NCBI GenBank assembly: GCA_934121925.1
Contig: CAKOVK010000019.1
Coordinates: 1 to 29,578 of the forward strand
Reading direction: 5' to 3'
Source: an uncultured Clostridia bacterium
GTDB lineage: Bacteria > Bacillota > Clostridia > TANB77 > CAG-508
Length of the DNA stretch: 29,578 nt
Position 1 is the first letter of the stretch. Every line of letters starts with the position of its first letter. The notes beneath the pieces are model-generated. The model worked only from the letters and a program-made list of their open reading frames with translations, made no database searches and was not told the DNA's origin. This document shows positions 1 through 8,978 of the stretch, in pieces. Both the position numbers and the translations under genes were made by a program.

Positions 1-90
1 ACCATAAAAAGTTAAGCAAAGGCGGTAAATCTAAAGTTAACCCATATTTTCTTTCTATATATTTTTCAGTGTGCTAACACACTAAATTTT
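1..90 (+). other. 23S-5S rRNA spacer
   Basis: This is AT-rich sequence directly before the 5S gene. I do not recognise the 3' end of 23S rRNA in it, so the 23S gene probably ends just outside the window. A small stem, AGTGTG/CACACT with a CTAA loop at 68-83, lies 8 bases before the 5S start and may belong to the rRNA processing stem; that role is inferred. Confidence 0.55.
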
Positions 91-206
91 TCTGGTGATA
101 ATAACGGCGAGGATACACCTGTTCCCATCCCGAACACAGAAGTTAAGCTTGCCAGTGCTGAAAATACTTGCGGGTTACCCTGCTGGGAAGATAGGTCATC
201 GCCAGA
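91..206 (+). rRNA. rrf: 5S ribosomal RNA
   Basis: About 116 bases with the standard bacterial 5S features: the TCTGGTG start pairs with the CGCCAGA end, the conserved loop CCCATCCCGAACACAGAAGT is at about 127-146, and a TGGGAAGATAGGTC-type 3' half follows. It is the last gene of an rRNA operon transcribed into the window. A run of eight T directly follows at 207-214 and may help end transcription. The ends are set by the terminal stem and could be off by one or two bases. Confidence 0.96.
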
Positions 207-226
207 TTTTTTTTGCTTAAAAATAG

Positions 227-273
227 GAGACATAGTTTTTTATATACCATTACTATATAAAAAACTATGTCTC
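227..273. terminator. perfect 20-bp inverted repeat between convergent 5S and xpt
   Basis: The arms 227-246 and 254-273 are exact reverse complements around a 7-base loop (CCATTAC). The repeat lies between the end of the rRNA operon (+) and the end of xpt (-), so it probably stops transcription from both sides. No strong T run follows on either strand, so termination is inferred from the symmetry and position. Confidence 0.7.
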
Positions 274-300
274 TTAAATATATGTTCGTAAATACTAGTT

Positions 301-873
301 CTAATCTAAAAATTCTACTTTTCCATCTTTTAATGATTTAATTCTTGCAAGTGAATATACATCATAACCTAAATCATCTAAATATTTTCGACCAGGTTGG
401 AATGATTTCTCTATTACAATTCCAATACCACATACATGAGCCCCTGCAGACTCAATTAGTTTTATAGCCCCTTTTGCAGCTTCACCATTTGCTAAGAAAT
501 CATCTATAATTAATACTTGATCATCAGAGTCTATATAATCTTTTGAAAGAGTTAGATTATATATTTTATTCTTTGTAAACGATTTAATTTGTGTTTGATA
601 TATTCCACTATCCAAAGTAGAAGAAGTTTCCTTTTTCAATATAACCATAGGAATATCAAGTTCGTATGAAGTCATTACTGCTGGAGCAATACCAGAACTT
701 TCTATAGTAAAAACTTTTGTGATTCCTGCACCTTTAAAATGATTGGCGAATTCAATACCAATTTCTTTCATTAACTTAGAATCTACTTGATGATTTATAA
801 AGCTATTTACTTTTAGTATGCTATCATTTATTACAGTTCCTTTTTCCAAAATTATATCTTCTAATAATTTCAT
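301..873 (-). CDS. xpt: xanthine phosphoribosyltransferase
   Basis: A 190-residue purine salvage enzyme that converts xanthine and PRPP to XMP in the cytoplasm. It matches the Xpt family along its whole length: an N-terminal KVNSFINHQ segment, IESSGIAPAVMTSYEL at about 57-72, the PRPP-binding loop VLIIDDFLANGEAA at 120-133, and a C-terminal EKSFQPGR segment that helps set base specificity. The ATG follows an AGGAGG site at normal spacing. It stands alone, convergent with the rRNA operon. I looked for a purine (guanine) riboswitch in its short leader, which is common for xpt in Firmicutes, and saw none. Confidence 0.96.
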   Translation of the reverse strand: MKLLEDIILEKGTVINDSILKVNSFINHQVDSKLMKEIGIEFANHFKGAGITKVFTIESSGIAPAVMTSYELDIPMVILKKETSSTLDSGIYQTQIKSFTKNKIYNLTLSKDYIDSDDQVLIIDDFLANGEAAKGAIKLIESAGAHVCGIGIVIEKSFQPGRKYLDDLGYDVYSLARIKSLKDGKVEFLD

Positions 874-909
874 TTTTTCCTCCTAAGACATTATTATATT
901 AATACATAT

Positions 910-937
910 ATTATATAACAAAAACAAAAAATGTAAA
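910..937 (-). promoter_or_regulatory. xpt promoter
   Basis: On the minus strand there is a -35 TTTACA (932-937) and a -10 TATAAT (910-915) with a 16-base spacer. This leaves a leader of about 30 bases before the xpt ATG. Confidence 0.7.
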
Positions 938-962
938 GAAAAAATAAGATAAATTCCTTTTT

Positions 963-1036
963 GGGCGTATGCAATACGCCCCTACGAATCTCACTTCCCA
1001 AATCACACCGCGCACATCCATTATACAAATTCCAAT
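963..1036. repeat. modular intergenic repeat, copy A
   Basis: It begins with a perfect hairpin, GGGCGTA/TACGCCC with a TGCAA loop (963-981), a REP-like palindrome type seen in many bacterial genomes. It continues through a TCACAC-containing stretch and ends in the palindrome CAAATTCCAATTTG (about 1026-1039). The same terminal palindrome occurs at 23610 and 29436, with a variant at 12662. The last bases overlap the -35 of the next promoter. Confidence 0.55.
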
Positions 1037-1064
1037 TTGACTATAATATATTTGAAATTATAAT
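1037..1064 (+). promoter_or_regulatory. promoter of the flavin reductase gene
   Basis: TTGACT (1037-1042), a 16-base spacer and TATAAT (1059-1064). The -35 begins inside the 3' half of the repeat palindrome, so the repeat end supplies part of this promoter. Confidence 0.65.
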
Positions 1065-1102
1065 TTTATTAATATATAATATAAAAGAAAGGGTGATAAA
1101 AA

Positions 1103-1667
1103 ATGGCAAAAACAATGTGGAAGCCAGGCACATTTATATATCCAATACCAGCAGTAATGGTATCTTGTGGAGATATGGAGAAATCAAATATAATAACAGT
1201 TGCTTGGACAGGAATATTAAATACAAATCCAGCAATGTGTTACATTTCAGTAAGACCAGAAAGGTATTCATATAACATTATAAAAGATACAGGAGAATTT
1301 GTAATTAATTTGACAAGTAAGGAATTAACATATGCGACAGATTGGTGTGGAGTTAAATCGGGAAGAGAGTTCGACAAATTTAAAGAGATGAACCTTACAA
1401 AAGAAAAATCTAATTTTGTTAAATGCCCATCAATAAAAGAAAGTCCAGTATCTGTAGAATGCAAAGTAAAAGAAATAAAAGAACTTCGGAAGTCATACTA
1501 TGTTTATAGCAGAAGTATTATCGATAAATGCAAATGAAAAGTACATTGATGAAAAAGGCGCCTTTGATATAACAAAATGCAATTTAGTTGCTTATGCAAA
1601 TGGAAAATATTTTGAACTTGGAAAACAAGTAGGAAAATTCGGATATTCTGTTCAAAAGAAAAAATAA
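1103..1667 (+). CDS. flavin reductase-like FMN-binding protein, needs one +1 shift at CGG
   Basis: A flavin reductase-like (split-barrel, flavoredoxin type) protein expected to bind FMN and move electrons in the cytoplasm. The N-terminal MAKTMWKPGTFIYP, SNIITVAWTGILNTNPAMCYIS and FVINLTS segments fit the family. The start has a GGGTGA site 7 bases upstream. The unshifted frame loses similarity after KEIKEL and stops at 1537. Skipping the C of an in-frame CGG at 1487 gives KEIKEL-GSHTMFIAEV, the expected conserved GSH region, and continues to a TAA at 1665-1667 for 187 residues in all. The substrate is unknown. The broken frame is either an artefact or the recoding event described in the findings; I favour a functional gene. 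Confidence 0.85.
1487..1490 (+). other. CGGA +1 site (CTT CGG A)
   Basis: In-frame CGG followed by A. Skipping C1487 reads GGA as the glycine of a conserved GSH motif and restores the rest of the flavin reductase-like protein. Confidence 0.7.
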
Positions 1668-1680
1668 TAGGAGTTTATTT

Positions 1681-3694
1681 ATGAAAGTAAAAAAAAAATT
1701 TAAAAATAAATTAAAGAAAGTTTTAAAAAGATGGATGATAATGGCAATAGTTATAATGTTTATAGTTTTAGTTTCAGGGCATTTATTTTCTAAGAAACAA
1801 ATTATGAATAAACTAAATTATAATATAACATTAAACGAAGATGGAAGTGCAACTATTGTAGAAACATGGGATGTGTATATAAGCCATACTAATACTTTAT
1901 TTAGAACTTTTAAAAAATCAAATAAGTTTGGAAATATAACAAATGTTAATGTTAAAGACCTGGACACAGGGAAGAACTTAAAACAAATATATGAAGAAAT
2001 GTATCATGTAACAACAGGATGCTTTTATGCATTAGATTTAAATTCAAGAGAATTCGAAGTGGCTTGGGGAACTGGAATGGAAAACAAAATAGGAACAAAA
2101 AAATATGAATTCTCCTACACTATAACAGATATTGTCACAGACTATAAAGACTGCCAGGAGTTTTATTGGAAATTACTAGATGAAAGCAATAGTATACCCG
2201 TAAGTAAAGTGACAGGAACAATTAAAATGCCAAGCAAAGTGAGCAATATTAATAATTTAAAAGCATGGGGACATGGACCATTAAATGGAAATATTAATAT
2301 AAAAAATGAACATACTATAGAATTTACAATAGACAAATTAGGTAAAAACAGAATGTTAGAGATAAGAGCAGTAACAACAGAAAAACAATTTGTAGTAAAT
2401 ACAGATAAAGAAAAAGAATATAAATATTTGGAATCAATAATAAATGAGGAAACTAATTGGGCAGAAGAGTCTAATAATAAAACATCAGTATTTTGGATAA
2501 TTCTAATTGGAATTTATATAACTACAATTATTATAAATATATTTAAAGCAATTAAGTATTATAAAATAAGTAAGAGAAAAAATGATGGAATTATTCACCA
2601 TGATTTGAAATATTTTAGAGATATTCCTAGAGAAGCAACTGCAACTCCTGCGGAGGCAACATATTTGTATTATTTTAATAAAAGGCTTAATGGAATGGAA
2701 GGTAAACAGTCGGAGATTGTAGCTGCAACAATATTAAACCTAGCATTAAAAGAGTATATAAAATTAAGAGTAGAAAAGAACGATATATATGTTAAAATTA
2801 TAAAAGAATCAGAAGGACTTAAGAAAGATGAACTTGCAGTTTATAAAATATTAAAAGGAACAGGAAAAGATTCTGAATTTAAAATAGATAAAATAAATGA
2901 GTTTGCAAAAAAGAATTATTCTAAATACAGTATGCTTATTAATAACTTAGTAAATGAAAGTAGAGAAACTCTTTATAAATTAAAGTTAGTTGATAAAGCA
3001 AATCAAAAAGAATATATAAAGTCACAAAATGCAGCAATCAAATTTGTAGTTTTAAGAGGAACAATTGAGTTTATTTTAATAGGTATTTTAATAGGATATA
3101 TACCATTATTTGATAATGCATATATAGATATGTTTGGAATTAGATTTATACCAGGAATTGTAACAGTACTATTAATATTATTGCCTATAATTGTCAGCCT
3201 ATTAATAAAATTCAAAATGTGTGAAAAAACACAAAGCAAAATTGCAGTACTAACACAGGAAGGAACAGAAGAGAGAAAAGAATGGGTAGCATTAGGAAGA
3301 TATATACAGGAGTTTTCTTTAATAGAAGAAAAAGAAATTCCAAGTTTAGTAATTTGGGAAAAATACTTAGTATATGCAACAGCATTTGGAATAGCAGATA
3401 AGGCTATAGAACAAATGAAAGCAAAATATCCAGAAGTATTTGTTGAAGAATTTTGGAAAGATGAAAATATAAATCAATATCAAATTATAAATTTAGCAAC
3501 AAATAATATTACTTATAATACAAATGGTAGAAGCCTAATAGACAGTATAACTGCAGAAACAAATAGAGCTTACAAAACTTCACTTTCAGAAATCGCGAGC
3601 CATAGCTCATCAAGCGGATCTGGCGGAGGCGGAGGCTTTTCTGGTGGTCGGTGGTGGCCGGAGGCGGCGGAGGTCGGAATGGGCCGGAAGGTAA
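1681..3694 (+). CDS. DUF2207 membrane protein with glycine-rich tail, needs four +1 shifts
   Basis: A membrane protein of the DUF2207 family, function unknown. Visible parts: a basic N-terminus and first membrane helix (about 18-36), an external DUF2207 domain (about 40-265), a second helix (about 270-290), a cytoplasmic stretch, a helix pair (about 453-510), and a Ser/Gly-rich tail. Family members typically end in a long pure glycine run. Here the plain frame ends in GGRWWPEAAEVGMGRKVN, which is out of character. Skipping C at four successive in-frame CGG codons (3649, 3659, 3675, 3685) gives an almost pure glycine tail ending GMGGR with a TAA at 3692-3694, 669 residues in all. The start follows a weak AGGAG. 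It lies 13 bases after the flavin reductase gene and is probably cotranscribed. Confidence 0.85.
3649..3688 (+). other. cluster of four CGGN +1 sites in the glycine tail
   Basis: CGG codons at 3649 (CGGT), 3659 (CGGA), 3675 (CGGA) and 3685 (CGGA). Each falls in frame only after the previous one has been skipped, and each skip yields glycine. Intervening GGC|GGA and GGC|GGC junctions contain CGG out of phase and need no shift. Confidence 0.7.
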
Positions 3695-3711
3695 ATTAAA
3701 TGAATATAAAG

Positions 3712-3766
3712 AAAGTGCATTTTAATTGTTAGATAAAAATCTAATATTTGAAAATGCACTTTTTTT
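3712..3766 (+). terminator. terminator after the DUF2207 gene
   Basis: A 12-bp outer stem, AAAGTGCATTTT (3712-3723) with AAAATGCACTTT (3751-3762), encloses an inner stem TTAGAT/ATCTAA. A run of T follows to 3766. A second hairpin (TGGATAGAAAAA with TTTTTCTATCCA, about 3769-3800) comes right after and may add to termination. Confidence 0.8.
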
Positions 3767-3868
3767 GCTGGATAGAAAAATCTTTGATTTTTTCTATCCA
3801 ACAAAAATGTTATAATCGCTATTGTCTTTGAGATTTCCTCATCTTATTCGAAAACTTAAATCTGCGAA

Positions 3869-3896
3869 AAGAAAAGTTAGCGAAGTAACTTTTCTT
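3869..3896. terminator. hairpin after the XRE regulator
   Basis: An 11-bp perfect stem, AAGAAAAGTTA/TAACTTTTCTT, with loop GCGAAG. It lies about 45 bases beyond the end of the minus-strand regulator and could be its terminator. There is no clean T run. Confidence 0.4.
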
Positions 3897-3940
3897 GAAC
3901 CATTTTATAAAATTAAAAGTCTAATATAAGGAAACAGCAA

Positions 3941-4261
3941 TTATTTGTTAATATTTTTAAAAAGCTCTAATATTTCGAGTAGTTTATCTATATTAATATT
4001 TTCCTTTTGAATAAATTTAAGTAATTTTTGATTTTTAGAAATATCCGTACCTGCCAAAATACTGGAAAATCCTAAAAAATCATTTGGAGTGATGTTATAC
4101 AATCCAGACAATTGTATAATTATTTCAATAGGAACTTTGCTGTTTCCAGTTTCATAATGACCATATGTGGATCGCGGAATTTTAAGATATTTTGCAACAT
4201 CTTCCTGAGAAAAGTCGTTATCTTCTCTAAAATCTTTTAAAATCTCATTAATTTTTTTCAT
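3941..4261 (-). CDS. XRE-family helix-turn-helix regulator
   Basis: A small DNA-binding protein of about 106 residues. The helix-turn-helix is clear: FREDNDFSQEDVAKYLKIPR followed by STYGHYETGNSKVPIE, the classic lambda-repressor-like pattern. The short C-terminal part (KLLEILELFKNI) is helical and may help it dimerise. I place the start at the MKKINEIL methionine, which has a GGTGA site 5-6 bases upstream; a longer frame to 4318 has no such site. It is divergent from the C39 protease gene and the shared spacer holds repeated TGCTCA motifs, so it probably controls that gene and itself. The signal it responds to is unknown. Confidence 0.88.
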   Translation of the reverse strand: MKKINEILKDFREDNDFSQEDVAKYLKIPRSTYGHYETGNSKVPIEIIIQLSGLYNITPNDFLGFSSILAGTDISKNQKLLKFIQKENINIDKLLEILELFKNINK

Positions 4262-4310
4262 AAACTTCACCATAATAATTTTACCCAAAAACTGAGATAG
4301 AATTACATAT

Positions 4311-4364
4311 ATGCTCACAAAAAGATTTTTTTATATTGACATGCTCAAAATCTTAGCATAAAAT
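4311..4364 (+). promoter_or_regulatory. promoter of the C39 protease gene with candidate XRE operators
   Basis: TTGACA (4336-4341), a 17-base spacer and TAAAAT (4359-4364). The sequence ATGCTCA occurs at 4311 and again at 4341, exactly 30 bases apart. The second copy lies in the spacer and forms an inverted pair TGCTCA...AGCA (4342-4358). This is a good candidate binding site for the divergent XRE regulator. Binding is inferred. Confidence 0.6.
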
Positions 4365-4410
4365 GTAAAAAAAACCAATGAATGAGAAAAAAAGGGGGAT
4401 ACAAAAGAAA

Positions 4411-6198
4411 ATGAATGAAGAAAATAGTCAAAAAAATGATGAAAAAAAGGAAAAAATAGGTATAAAATTGCCATGGTGGATATCATATCCTGTACTGATA
4501 ATTCTAATAAGCCTCTCTAGCTTTTTTGTATATAAAGCAATTACAAAAGGAAAAACAATACAAACTATTGCCAAAATAAATAATTCAGCAATTGAAATAG
4601 ATAATTCAATATTTAAACTAAGTTTGAACAAGGAAATTGTTGATGTAGGAGAAATTATAAAACCACAAGTTACTAAATTTGAGGGGGAATTTACTTTAAT
4701 ATCTTCTAATCCAGATATAATAAGAATAGAAGGAGATAATATTATAGGAGTTTCAGAAGGAGAAGCAAATATTTATGCAGTACATAATGAGGAAAAAAGT
4801 AATGAAATAACATTGACTTGTGTAGTAGATTTAAAAGAAATAACTTTAGACAAGACAGAACATACTATTTTAATAAATAATGAAAAAGAAATAAAAGCTA
4901 CATTGGTTCCAAAAAATACAACATATAAAAACTTAACATGGAAATCTTCAAATGAAAGTGTTGCAACAGTAAAAGATGGAGTTGTAAAAGGACATAAAGA
5001 AGGAAAGGCTATAATAACGGTAACGGAAAGTAATACAAAAAAAGAAGCAAAATGTAATATTATTGTTAAACCTATTGAGGTGGAAAGTATTAGCTTAGAT
5101 GAACAAGTAGTAAAAATTGGGATAGGACAGAACTATATTTTAAATAGTAGTATAAAACCTAGTAACGCAACTAATAAGGAAATAATATGGTCAAGTTCAA
5201 ATACATCAGTTATTTCTGTACAGAATGGAAAAATAAAAGCCATAGGAATAGGCGAGGCAACTGTAAAAATTACATCAACAAATGGAAAAATAGCAATATG
5301 TAAATTTAATGTAACAGAAAATGCACCAACAAATAAAAAGATGTATGTTACAGAATCATTTAATGTGAGAATAGGACCAGGTACAAATTATACATTATTA
5401 GATACAGTTAAAAGAAATGATGAAATTGAAATACTAGATGAAAAAAATAGTTATGCTAAAATAAGATTAAACAATGGAATTGTAGGTTATACTGTGCTGA
5501 AAGCTTATTCTGATTCTAAAACATATTATATAGAAAATGTTCCATTCATAAATCAATTTAATTTAGGATATCCAACAGGGTGTGAAGCGGTCGCTGCAAC
5601 AATGGCTGCACGTTATTCTGGATACAATGTAGATTCTGCTACGATTATTGCAAATACTCCAACGGATACAAAAGGTAAAAGGCAAGAAAAAATAACAAAA
5701 GAAACAAAAACGGAAGTGTTAAACGAAGAAACAGGAGAAATGGAGACAAAAATTACTACAACAGAAGAAATTGTATGGGTAGGCGAAAATCCATTTAAGT
5801 ATTTTGTTGGACATCCTACAAAAGGAAAATCAACAGGTTCATATGGATGTTTTGCGGGACCAATAGTTACAGCTCTTAAAAAATCTGGTGTTTCATGCAC
5901 AAATATTTCAGGTTCATCAATAGATAAAATTTTTGAGTATGTACAAAAAGGAAAACCTGTGATAATATGGTGTAGAGCAAAAGCTGCCGACTTATCAGAA
6001 GGAGTAACATGGAAATATCCTGATGGGAGTGGGCAATTTGTGGAGTTGGTTGGAGAACATTGTGCAGTATTAATAGGATATGATAAAAATTATGTGTATT
6101 TAAATGATCCGGCAGTAGGAAAAGGAGTAAAACAGCCTAAAAGCAAGTTTATAAGCAACTGGAATAAATCATATAATCAAGCTATAATTATAAATTAA
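4411..6198 (+). CDS. membrane-anchored Big_2 / SH3 / C39-like cysteine peptidase
   Basis: An anchored extracellular protein of about 595 residues. Order of parts: a short charged cytoplasmic N-terminus, one membrane helix (YPVLIILISLSSFFVYKAI), two to three bacterial Ig-like (Big_2) repeats with the LDKTEHTILINN and TWKSSNESVATV pattern, an SH3 domain (YVTESFNVRIGPGTNYTLL), and a C39-like papain-fold domain from ENVPFINQFNLGYPTGCEA. Likely catalytic residues are the Cys in PTGCEAVAA, the His in GEHCAVLIGY and the Asp in LNDPAVG. It may cleave peptides or cell-wall stems outside the membrane; the substrate is unknown. An in-frame ATG at 4378 lacks a ribosome site and would sit only about 7 bases after the transcription start; I prefer 4411, with AGGGGG 12 bases upstream. 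Confidence 0.85.
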   Translation: MNEENSQKNDEKKEKIGIKLPWWISYPVLIILISLSSFFVYKAITKGKTIQTIAKINNSAIEIDNSIFKLSLNKEIVDVGEIIKPQVTKFEGEFTLISSNPDIIRIEGDNIIGVSEGEANIYAVHNEEKSNEITLTCVVDLKEITLDKTEHTILINNEKEIKATLVPKNTTYKNLTWKSSNESVATVKDGVVKGHKEGKAIITVTESNTKKEAKCNIIVKPIEVESISLDEQVVKIGIGQNYILNSSIKPSNATNKEIIWSSSNTSVISVQNGKIKAIGIGEATVKITSTNGKIAICKFNVTENAPTNKKMYVTESFNVRIGPGTNYTLLDTVKRNDEIEILDEKNSYAKIRLNNGIVGYTVLKAYSDSKTYYIENVPFINQFNLGYPTGCEAVAATMAARYSGYNVDSATIIANTPTDTKGKRQEKITKETKTEVLNEETGEMETKITTTEEIVWVGENPFKYFVGHPTKGKSTGSYGCFAGPIVTALKKSGVSCTNISGSSIDKIFEYVQKGKPVIIWCRAKAADLSEGVTWKYPDGSGQFVELVGEHCAVLIGYDKNYVYLNDPAVGKGVKQPKSKFISNWNKSYNQAIIIN

Positions 6199-6262
6199 AA
6201 AATATTAAAACTAATGAACCATTTAAAAAAAACTAAAGTCTAATAAGTATGGAGGTAGAAAA

Positions 6263-6796
6263 ATGTCAATTATTACTCAAGTAAAAAAAGGAGATAAAGA
6301 AGCTTTTGCAGAGTTAATGGAAGAATATAAATTGCCAATATATAAAACAGCAAAAGCAATATTAAAAGATGAAGATGATGTATGCGATGCAATTCAAGAT
6401 ACTGCTTTGAGTATATATAAAAATATAAAAAATTTGAAAAGCGAGAAACATTTTAAAACTTGGGTTATAAGGATTACAATTAATAAATGTAATGATATTC
6501 TTTCAAAACATAAATTGAACAGTGAAAAAAAGGAAAAAGTAACAATAAGTTCTACACTACAACATAATAGTTTTGATAATAAAATCGTAGAGAAAACAGA
6601 CTTAGAGTTGGCCTTAAATTCTCTATCACAAGAGTTGAAGTTAACTACAATTTTATATTATTACAATGATTTTTCTATATCAGACATTTCGAATATTCTA
6701 AATATATCAAAGGGAACTGTTAAATCTAGAATATTTAGATCAAGAGAAAAGTTATATCAAATTTTAAGCGAAGAGGGGGTGGGCAATAATGAATAA
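6263..6796 (+). CDS. ECF-type RNA polymerase sigma factor
   Basis: A 177-residue sigma-70 family protein of the extracytoplasmic function type. Region 2 is seen in EAFAELMEEYKLPIYKTAKAILKDEDDVCDAIQDTALSIYKNI and the following FKTWVIRITINKC; region 4 in DISNILNISKGTVKSRIFRSREKL, a typical helix-turn-helix. There is no region 1 or 3. A GGAGG site precedes the ATG. Its last 8 bases overlap the next gene, which encodes a single-pass membrane protein. This is the usual arrangement for a sigma factor and its membrane-bound anti-sigma partner. Confidence 0.95.
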   Translation: MSIITQVKKGDKEAFAELMEEYKLPIYKTAKAILKDEDDVCDAIQDTALSIYKNIKNLKSEKHFKTWVIRITINKCNDILSKHKLNSEKKEKVTISSTLQHNSFDNKIVEKTDLELALNSLSQELKLTTILYYYNDFSISDISNILNISKGTVKSRIFRSREKLYQILSEEGVGNNE

Positions 6797-8805
6797 AAAA
6801 GATTTGTTTATAAAAGAAAAACTAAAACAAGACAAAGAGATTTCAGAACAAGCAAATGATATTTTCGAAAAAATAAAGGAGGAGTATGGAATGGAAAACA
6901 ATGAAAATAAAGTAATAAAAATAAGCTTTAATAAATTCTTAAGTATAGTAGCAGTAATAGTTATGGTGTTATTTGTAGGAATAAATGTCTTTGCATATAA
7001 AATGAATAAACCTAATTTAATATCTACCATAGAAGCTTTAATAAAAAAGGATGATGAAATAGAGGAAACGGATGAAGTCGCAAAAAAATTATTTGAAGAA
7101 GCAGTATTAGCAATAAGAGATGGATTTAATATTGAATATGATTCTGAAGAGATAAAGGAAATTAATGGAATATATTATGGGAAAACAAGATTAGAATATT
7201 CTGAATTGAAAGAAAAATATGAAGACATTTTCACAGGAGAAGCATTAGAAAATGCATTAGCAATTAATGCAACTGATGTAGAAGGAATAGCCTATATCGT
7301 TCCAAAAGCAGGACCAGGTTATTGTATTGAAAACATTAGTGTAGAAAAATTAAATCAAGATAATGGAGAGTTAACATATAAAGCAAAATACACAAAAGCT
7401 TATGTAGATAGTAGTACAAAAGAAGAAAATGAATGCCAATTTAAAATCAAGAAAATAAATGGAAATTATAGAATTTTTGCAACAAACTATTTAGGTCTAG
7501 ATAAAAAACAAGATGAAATGGAAACAGAAGAAAATATAAAATTAACTAAAGAAGTAAAAAGTGCTATAGGAATAAACTTTAATTATCCTGAGGAATGGGT
7601 AGAAAAAAGGACTCAATGGATTGGCGCTGTGACAGTAGGACCTGATGAGCGGAACTGGCAAGTTTAAGGGGCATCTTTCATTTAAAATAGAATGGTTGGA
7701 TTCAGCAAATGAAAGTAACCTAACAGCAAAACAATGTGCTGAAAAATATGGAATATTTACAGATGATGTAGAACAAGGAAATATAGATATTTCTGGTAGT
7801 ATGGGATATTATATAAAAAATAAAGGTACAGAATTTAGAGAAGATGAAAATTTTGAATATCAATCTATAACAATTTATTTTGAGGCTAATTCTAATTTTT
7901 ATCAAATATACTATTATGGAGATGCACAATCATATAACAAATATTATAAAACTTTTGAAAAAATGCTAGAGACAATAGAATTTACTACACCTACTTTTGA
8001 TGAAATGATAAAAAAAGGAAAAGAAGAGGCAGACCATAAAGAACAAGAAGAAACAAAAAACGAAAATGTTAAAGATAATGATTCTAAAGAAACAGAAGAT
8101 AATTCTGCTAAAAATGAGAAATTCTTATGCGGAGATGTAAACTGTGATGGAGAAGTTAATGGAAAAGATCTTATTGTTATAAAAAAATATATTATTGGAG
8201 AAAAAGAATTAACAGAACAAGGAAAAATCAATGCAGATGTTAATGATGATGATTTAGTAAATCAGGCAGATGTTGAGGTCTTAAGAAAATATTTAGTAGG
8301 AACATATAAGAAACTACCACAAAGAGTTTCAGGGGAAAAACTAGAATCAAAAGCTGTACCAGGAATGACAATAAAGTATCCAGAAGGTTGGAGTGTGGAA
8401 GAAATAGATAAAGGAACCTGGGGAAATCGTACAGGAAACGCTACTTGTATATTTAGAGGAACAGTTAACAATATAGGAGTAACAGTAACAACTTATGATC
8501 CTTTATTCGATGTAGGGGGGTACAAAAATCTAATAAAAAAAGAATGTTTAAGATATGGCGTAGGTTATTATGAAGGGCTAGAAGAAAGTGGATATAATGT
8601 AGGAAGTGATAGTCAAAACCATTTAGAATGGAGAGGATTATATATATCATCAGAGTTAAGAAGCTATTATCATATAATAGATAAAAACGTAGATAATTCG
8701 TTGAAAATAGAAGTAAAAATAGATAATCCAACAGGAGAAAATCAATTACCATTAGAAAGAATAATAGATGATATTATTTTAGGTACAACAGTGCGTTCGT
8801 ACTAG
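6789..8805 (+). CDS. putative membrane anti-sigma partner with external dockerin, one +1 shift at CGG
   Basis: A 671-residue protein when the C of the in-frame CGG at 7650 is skipped. Parts: a cytoplasmic N-terminus of about 48 residues, one membrane helix (about 50-70), an external part, an acidic Glu/Lys-rich linker, a dockerin (about 447-507, two Ca-binding repeats: GDVNCDGEVNGKDLIVIKKY and ADVNDDDLVNQADVEVLRKY), then a C-terminal domain resembling the segment before the linker (both contain xYPEGW/YPEEW). Without the shift it stops at 7667; the downstream frame has no ribosome site. The start overlaps the sigma gene and has GGGGGTGGG upstream. An anti-sigma role is inferred from position and topology; I do not see a classic zinc anti-sigma motif in the short N-terminus. 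Confidence 0.8.
7650..7653 (+). other. CGGA +1 site (GAG CGG A)
   Basis: In-frame CGG followed by A. Skipping C7650 continues the protein as GTGKFKGHLSFKIEW and on through the dockerin to 8805. Confidence 0.68.
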
Positions 8806-8862
8806 ATTTAATGGGATAAGATTTAAATATTACTCAAAAATATAAAAAAAACCGTAAAAACG

Positions 8863-8891
8863 TTGACATTTATAACAAAATATGATAAATT
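8863..8891 (+). promoter_or_regulatory. promoter of the rpmG-secE-nusG block
   Basis: TTGACA (8863-8868), a 17-base spacer and TAAATT (8886-8891). A 9-bp leader hairpin, TAAGCTATG/CATAGCTTA (8895-8903 and 8918-8926), follows at once; its role is unknown. Confidence 0.6.
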
Positions 8892-8978
8892 ATATAAGCT
8901 ATGTTTCTAAATGGGGGCATAGCTTAAAAAACGCATCGTTAAAACCCGTATAAATAAAGTTGGAGGTGGAGCTAAAAA

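Noticed and set aside
874..960. Purine riboswitch before xpt
   Set aside because: The leader is only about 30 bases after a clear promoter and has none of the conserved junction bases.
961..1275. 104-residue open frame over repeat copy A
   Set aside because: It covers the repeat and the promoter and overlaps the flavin reductase gene in another frame.
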